The notes under the pieces were generated by a model. That model had not been told where the DNA came from. It saw only the letters and a program-made list of their open reading frames with translations, and ran no database searches. Both the position numbers and the translations under genes were made by a program. Shown in pieces: positions 5,677 to 10,155 of a DNA stretch of 10,155 nt. The stretch comes from Dehalococcoidia bacterium (GTDB taxonomy: Bacteria > Chloroflexota > Dehalococcoidia > SHYD01 > SHYC01), in the NCBI GenBank assembly GCA_016844365.1, contig JAENIT010000058.1, positions 1 through 10,155 of the forward strand, written 5' to 3'. Numbering within the stretch: the stretch's first letter is position 1; each line of letters starts with the position of its first letter.

Positions 5677-7302
5677 ATGTACTGCACAGTTTGTGGGGGC
5701 CACAATCGCGCAGGAATCAAGGAATGCGCAGTTTGCGGGGCTGAAATAGATGCTGGCACTGCCACTACTTTTCCCCCAGATGTGAGGGGAGCTGTCGTTA
5801 CATCGGGTATCGCCGGTCTTGGACTGGGGGTCGTGGTCGGGGTTCTAGCCATTCTTGCGATACCGGTAACGGCGGAATTCGGGTTTAACCGATTGCAATA
5901 CTGGGGGAGCGCCTGGATTGCTGTTGCCTTTGGCGTGGTCGGTTACGGACTGTCCTACTTGCCTGTGTTCCGCTCCAACCCCGCGAGGATGATCATCTGT
6001 TTGGGGGTTGCAGCCGTCTTCGGGCTAGTCTTGGCAGGGCTAAGTCAAGCATTCCTTACATTCCTGCTGAGCTTCGGCATGTTCCTTTACGCAGCAATTG
6101 TCGGTCTCGTAATTCCAACGCACATGCCGGGGACTTCCTTTATTCTCCCCATGTGGAGATCTTTCATTGCTACCAGCGTGTTCTGTATATGCTTTGCGAT
6201 GTCATTAGCGTTAATAACTGCGTTAACGTCCGGGCTGGGTTGGCGGGCAGCTTTACAAGGGGCAGCAATAATGACGTTCGCCGGGGCGGTGGTTGCCACG
6301 GTCATCACCTCTGCGGCAGGCACGCTGCCCCCGTTCGCGGCTGGTACCCACCCACACGGAGTTGACATCTGGATTTCCCTTCGGTGGGCGATGTCAGGTT
6401 TTGTCTTTGGTGTGATTTTATGGCTACCGAGTCATCTCTTCTCGGGATTAGGTGCACCACTGGACATATTCTTGGCCTTCAGCGCTGGAGCAGTTTGCTC
6501 TGCCGCTGTTTGGGCCCTGCTCTGTACCAGAGGACTGCACCTATACGCCTTGGCCGGGGCAAGTATCTTGATATTGGCGGGGTTCTTTTTGTTCACCGTC
6601 CTGAGTTATTCAATTATTTGGCTCCCGTCGGCGGTTATGGGTGCGGGGGTGATCGGAGTTGCTCTAGTCCAATTTATGTGGATGCCTACCCCACCACCGG
6701 GTGCGTTGGTGAAACTGATTGGTATTGTCGCATTTTTCTGTGCGGTGGCTGTTTCGACGAGCCTCATTTCTATTGCCTACGACGAATCCGGGACAGGCTC
6801 AGCTATCGAATTGTTGCTACCACTGGCACTTTTGATACTGGGGGCAGTCACTGCCCTCTCTCCAGGCCGAGTCTATCGTGCGCAGCTCACAGATAATGCG
6901 GTGGGAGCAGATTTTGGAGAAGATTTCATTAGTATCCCTTCATCTGAGCGGAATTCAGGCCTCGCATTGCTCCTTTCGCTTCTCGTTTGTGGCGCAGGAC
7001 AGATTTACAATGGCCAGATTGCGAAGGGTATTGGCATGATGCTGTTCTATGTTGTACTGGGGGTTCTTTCGGTCCTCAGCTACTGGGTTGGGATTCTCGT
7101 CGACTCTCCGTTACTGATTCTAGCTCCCTTGACGATCCCAGTCGTGTGGGTATACGGGTTTGTTGACGCCTATCAAACAGCTGAGGGGATTAATCACAAA
7201 ATTCAGGGCGCGCAGCGAAGATGTCCGTACTGTGATGAACTCATCCGTGTGCGTGCATTAGTTTGCCCCCACTGCCGTCGTGAACTGGTGCCCACGGTCT
7301 AA
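5677..7302 (+). CDS. Multi-pass membrane protein with N- and C-terminal zinc ribbons and a TM2 domain
   Basis: The product (541 residues from ATG 5677) begins with a zinc ribbon, CTVC...CAVC (C3, C6, C17, C20). About twelve hydrophobic segments follow between residues 38 and 390, rich in Gly/Ala/Leu/Val. A hydrophilic stretch then precedes a TM2-like domain (about 426-507) with GAGQIYNGQIAKGIGMMLFY and VYGFVDAYQTAEGIN. The end is a second zinc ribbon, CPYC...CPHC (C516, C519, C530, C533). Both ribbons would bind Zn on the same side if the segment count is even. ATG 5677 is chosen because AAGGGGG (5665-5671) sits five bases before it and the ribbon starts at once; an in-frame ATG at 5617 adds 20 residues without a clear ribosome site. 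No function is known to me; zinc-ribbon plus TM2 proteins are common but largely uncharacterised. Confidence 0.85.
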   Translation: MYCTVCGGHNRAGIKECAVCGAEIDAGTATTFPPDVRGAVVTSGIAGLGLGVVVGVLAILAIPVTAEFGFNRLQYWGSAWIAVAFGVVGYGLSYLPVFRSNPARMIICLGVAAVFGLVLAGLSQAFLTFLLSFGMFLYAAIVGLVIPTHMPGTSFILPMWRSFIATSVFCICFAMSLALITALTSGLGWRAALQGAAIMTFAGAVVATVITSAAGTLPPFAAGTHPHGVDIWISLRWAMSGFVFGVILWLPSHLFSGLGAPLDIFLAFSAGAVCSAAVWALLCTRGLHLYALAGASILILAGFFLFTVLSYSIIWLPSAVMGAGVIGVALVQFMWMPTPPPGALVKLIGIVAFFCAVAVSTSLISIAYDESGTGSAIELLLPLALLILGAVTALSPGRVYRAQLTDNAVGADFGEDFISIPSSERNSGLALLLSLLVCGAGQIYNGQIAKGIGMMLFYVVLGVLSVLSYWVGILVDSPLLILAPLTIPVVWVYGFVDAYQTAEGINHKIQGAQRRCPYCDELIRVRALVCPHCRRELVPTV

Positions 7303-7542
7303 CGGTTAGTCCCTCTTCACTCACAACGAAGTTATAGGGATGGGTTCTAGATACGCTGCGGGTCTCTTCATCGCTCCGCGAATGGAAGTGAAATGTCCTA
7401 TAAGATCGATCGCCAGGCTTCACCGTTCCTTGAGCGCGTTGAGAAGAACAGGGGGAGTCCTCATAACAAGTCTCTTGCCCTATTCTTGCCCAAAAAGAAT
7501 CTTGAGAGTGCTAGTGTACGGTAGTGTGTCAGAAAGGAATGG

Positions 7543-9339
7543 GTGAATAGAGTGTTGCGAAACCGAGGTTTGCTAGTTTTCCTGTGCTTGTTTACTGCTC
7601 TTGTGTCTACAGATGCAGTCAGAAACGCCTCCACTGCTAGGGCTGTCACCCCAGGCATCGCTTATGGGGTTAACGCTAGCTGGGACCGCCTCGATGACGT
7701 TAAGGCCATGGGCTTTACGTGGATCAAGTACCTCGCAAGCTGGAAGGAGTTGGAGCCTTCTAGGGGCGACTACCGATTTAGTAATCTGGACTTCACCATC
7801 AACAAGGCTGTATCGAATGGATTCAACATCCTGGTGAGGGTCGACGACCCTCCCGACTGGGCCTCCAGCGCGCCGGGAGCTAGAAACGCTCCACCAGTCA
7901 ACAATGCGGACTTGGGAAACTTCATGTTCGCTCTGGCCGCGTACCTCAAGGGCCGGGCACAGGCGTACGAGATCTGGAACGAGCCCAACCTCTACTACGA
8001 ATGGGGCGGCCTGGACCCGGACCCGGTCCGCTACGGAGAGATGCTGAAGGCGGCGTACCCGAGGATAAAGGCGGCAGACTCAAGCGCTGTAGTGGTGTCG
8101 GGGGGGCTTTCCACCGCCGGTGGGGCTACATCGGGCCCCGTCATGGGCGACCTCTACTTCCTGGCTAAGCTCTTCGACCCCAATCAGGACCGAAACCCCA
8201 GCGACGGCTACGCGGCCTACTTGGACGCCGTGGGCTCTCACCCTTATGGTGGCTCCTACTCCTACGATACCCCAGCTTCCGTGGCCGAGTTCGCCCTCGG
8301 CCTGTACTTCCGTAGAGCGGAGCAGCAGCGCCAGATGATGGAGGTCTGGGGGCAGGTAGATAAACCCGTCTGGGCTACAGAGTTCGGCTGGATAGTGGAC
8401 CCAGCCGAGGAGGGACATAGCTGCGACCTCGGGTATTTCAACCAGATGAAGGTGAGCAGCAGCGCCCAGTCCGCTAACCTGGTCGGGTCCTACCAGTACG
8501 CCGCCGCCAACTGGCCTTGGATGGGGCCCATGTTCATGTTCAACTTCGACTTCGGCGCCGACACCTTCCGGGACACCTGCGACCAAGTGCGTTTTTACTC
8601 CATCATCAGGAGCAGTGGGAGCTACCGATCAGCCTTCGAGGCCCTGAAGAATATGCCGAAGGTGGGGGCTAGCTCAACACTTCCGATTCCCTCCAGCCCC
8701 GGCAACGGCAGCCTTCTGCCCACCCTGGGGCCAACCCTTAGGTGGAAGGTCCCATCGGGAGCTAAGCAGGTGCATCTCCAGGTCAATCCGGCCAATAATG
8801 ACGGCGCTGGCGTGAACCTGATAATCGGCAGCGCGGCGGAGAGCTTCACAATACCAGCGCCGCCCGCGTGGTACGGGATGCTGCCGGGGATGAGCTACTC
8901 CTGGCGAGTGCGAACCTCTCCGTCCACCACCTCCATCGGCTCCGACCACCCGTCCTGGAGCGCCTGGTCAGAGACATGGACTTTCCGTATGCCTCCTCCC
9001 AGGATCGACACCGTATCGCTGGTATCACCGGTGGATGGAGGGGTAGTGTCGACCACCACGCCAACGGTGGTGTGGAGCAATAGCGATCCATCGATCTTCT
9101 ACTATGAGGTGCAGCTAAGCAAAGACTCCTCCTTCAACACCGACCCGGCCACAGCGACGGCATCAGTTTACTGGGAGATGCGCCACGGCGGTGTCACCGT
9201 TCCGCCCAACAGCTACTCTGTATCCACCAGCTCTCGCCTGGAGCCCGGCGCGACCTATTACTGGCGGGTGAGGCCACGAGTGCAGGGGGATGGGACGGCT
9301 ATCGAGTGGTCTCGCGCCCGGCGTTTCATGACACCGTAG
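7543..9339 (+). CDS. Secreted clan GH-A glycoside hydrolase (GH39/GH5-like) with two C-terminal beta-sandwich domains
   Basis: Predicted exported retaining glycosidase. Residues 1-34 form a signal peptide with a likely cut after ARA (32-34). The TIM-barrel part (about 38-370) has FTWIKYLASWKELEPSRGDY (58-77), the acid/base motif EIWNEPN with E147 after N146, GSHPYG (231-236) and the nucleophile strand VWATEFGW with E280. These are hallmarks of clan GH-A enzymes. Two domains follow, about 380-483 and 490-598, each ending in a similar pattern (SYSWRVRT..W..F and TYYWRVRP..W..F), like fibronectin type III or Ig-like modules of surface enzymes. The start is GTG 7543 with AAGGA (7534-7538) upstream; GTG 7552 is a weaker choice. 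The carbohydrate target cannot be named. The 240 bases before it hold no convincing promoter or gene. Confidence 0.85.
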   Translation: MNRVLRNRGLLVFLCLFTALVSTDAVRNASTARAVTPGIAYGVNASWDRLDDVKAMGFTWIKYLASWKELEPSRGDYRFSNLDFTINKAVSNGFNILVRVDDPPDWASSAPGARNAPPVNNADLGNFMFALAAYLKGRAQAYEIWNEPNLYYEWGGLDPDPVRYGEMLKAAYPRIKAADSSAVVVSGGLSTAGGATSGPVMGDLYFLAKLFDPNQDRNPSDGYAAYLDAVGSHPYGGSYSYDTPASVAEFALGLYFRRAEQQRQMMEVWGQVDKPVWATEFGWIVDPAEEGHSCDLGYFNQMKVSSSAQSANLVGSYQYAAANWPWMGPMFMFNFDFGADTFRDTCDQVRFYSIIRSSGSYRSAFEALKNMPKVGASSTLPIPSSPGNGSLLPTLGPTLRWKVPSGAKQVHLQVNPANNDGAGVNLIIGSAAESFTIPAPPAWYGMLPGMSYSWRVRTSPSTTSIGSDHPSWSAWSETWTFRMPPPRIDTVSLVSPVDGGVVSTTTPTVVWSNSDPSIFYYEVQLSKDSSFNTDPATATASVYWEMRHGGVTVPPNSYSVSTSSRLEPGATYYWRVRPRVQGDGTAIEWSRARRFMTP

Positions 9340-9406
9340 CTGAAGCAGCAGCCTGCCAAGATTGGCTCTGCTCGGATATTGAACTCTACGTAGGGAGGAA
9401 ACGAAC

Positions 9407-10155
9407 ATGGCTGACGCTGATAAAGGTGGATTCGTCAAGGTCAACGGGATCAATATGCATTACCTGGAGTGGGGGCGACCTGGCAATCCAGACCTGCTGT
9501 TGGTGCATGGATGGACCAGTTGGGCGCAGAGCTGGCGTTGGCTCGCTGAGCAGTTGCAGGATGAGTACCACATCATCGCTCCCGACCATCGTGGACATGG
9601 AGAGTCCGATAAGCCGGTCACGGGGTATCGGCTCCGGGATTTTGCTGAGGACATGCACCAACTGATAAGCGCGTTAGGATTAAAACGGCCCCTGTATGCC
9701 GGCAACTCCTGGGGAGGCTGCATCGGCACTGTAATGGCCGCGGACTATCATCAGGACCTCTCGAAGGTTTTGCTCGGAGACCCGGTCTACTGGAAGATGA
9801 TCAACGCCTTCGTGACCAATTTGCCGAACGCTCTGGCCCGAAAACGCCGTTCTGATGACGAGCTTCGCAAGGAGATGCGAGAGGCCGGCCGTAACGATCA
9901 GGAGATCGAGGCGGAAATAGTGCGAACGCGACAATTTTCGGAGGATGCCATTACCCGGCTCCTGACAGATAATCGCGATTTCGCCTTTACCTGTGAAGAG
10001 TACTTGAAGCGAATCAATGTCCCGACGCTCATTATTGCCGCCGATCCCAAAGCGGAGGGCAACTCGGGCTACATTCTCAGAGAGGAGGCGGACAACATCG
10101 AGCGCATCGCCTCCCCCATGGTCAGGGTAGTGCGATGGAGCGGGGTCGGCCATGG
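9407..10155 (+). CDS. Alpha/beta hydrolase fold protein, C-terminus beyond window
   Basis: Predicted cytoplasmic alpha/beta hydrolase of the epoxide hydrolase/haloalkane dehalogenase/esterase superfamily. The 249 visible residues show LLLVHGWTSWAQSW with the oxyanion HGW (34-36), APDHRGHGESDKP (58-70), the nucleophile elbow GNSWGG with S101, a cap region (about 130-195), the acid strand PTLIIAADP with D213, and GVGH with the probable catalytic H249 right at the window edge. The triad is thus complete. The start is secured by GGGAGGAA (9393-9400). It lies 67 bases after the glycosidase gene with no visible terminator between, so co-transcription is possible. A Ser nucleophile argues for an esterase or lyase/peptidase type rather than a dehalogenase, which uses Asp. 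Substrate is unknown. Confidence 0.92.
   Translation, partial: MADADKGGFVKVNGINMHYLEWGRPGNPDLLLVHGWTSWAQSWRWLAEQLQDEYHIIAPDHRGHGESDKPVTGYRLRDFAEDMHQLISALGLKRPLYAGNSWGGCIGTVMAADYHQDLSKVLLGDPVYWKMINAFVTNLPNALARKRRSDDELRKEMREAGRNDQEIEAEIVRTRQFSEDAITRLLTDNRDFAFTCEEYLKRINVPTLIIAADPKAEGNSGYILREEADNIERIASPMVRVVRWSGVGH

Noticed and set aside
8080..8586. Long minus-strand open frame (168 codons) inside the glycosidase gene
   Set aside because: It is a shadow of the GC-rich coding strand with low-complexity His/Val/Gly content, and the plus-strand enzyme has clear catalytic motifs.

Overview
The window is bacterial chromosomal DNA, probably part of a metagenome-derived or environmental genome. Gene content is a peptide-type ABC transporter lipoprotein, a LonB-like protease, small toxin-antitoxin modules, an ArsC-family protein and a secreted glycosidase. 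Bacterial Shine-Dalgarno sites, -35/-10 promoters and a tRNA-Pro with an encoded CCA tail all fit a bacterium. The style of the ArsC-like protein and of the solute-binding protein reminds me of Chloroflexota (Dehalococcoidia/SAR202-like), but this is only an inference.

Layout. Positions 1-850 (minus) hold the N-terminal part of an ABC transporter solute-binding lipoprotein, with a good promoter at 911-939. Divergent from it is a full-length Lon-related AAA protease (1081-3540). Next comes an accessory patch (about 3600-5440). It contains a decayed C-terminal scrap of a type I restriction specificity subunit (HsdS), a GC-rich phd-vapC module with its own promoter, a minus-strand tRNA-Pro(GGG), an ArsC/Spx-like gene and a hicAB module. 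After this come a large membrane protein with a zinc ribbon at each end and a TM2 domain (5677-7302), a secreted clan GH-A glycoside hydrolase with two C-terminal beta-sandwich domains (7543-9339), and the start of an alpha/beta hydrolase (9407 to the window edge).

The most interesting object is the ArsC/Spx-like gene at 4589-4935. Conceptual translation meets an in-frame TGA exactly where the family has the first Cys of its CxxC redox motif, giving U-S-Q-C. A 7-bp stem with a GGC apical loop lies 23 nt after the TGA, which fits the bacterial SECIS model. The gene is therefore a candidate selenoprotein. The same gene needs one -1 frame correction near 4813, so a decaying Cys gene or an assembly error must also be considered.

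No CRISPR array, insertion sequence or rRNA was seen. The phd-vapC and hicAB modules and the HsdS scrap point to turnover of defence/accessory genes around the tRNA gene, while the flanking genes look like stable chromosome.
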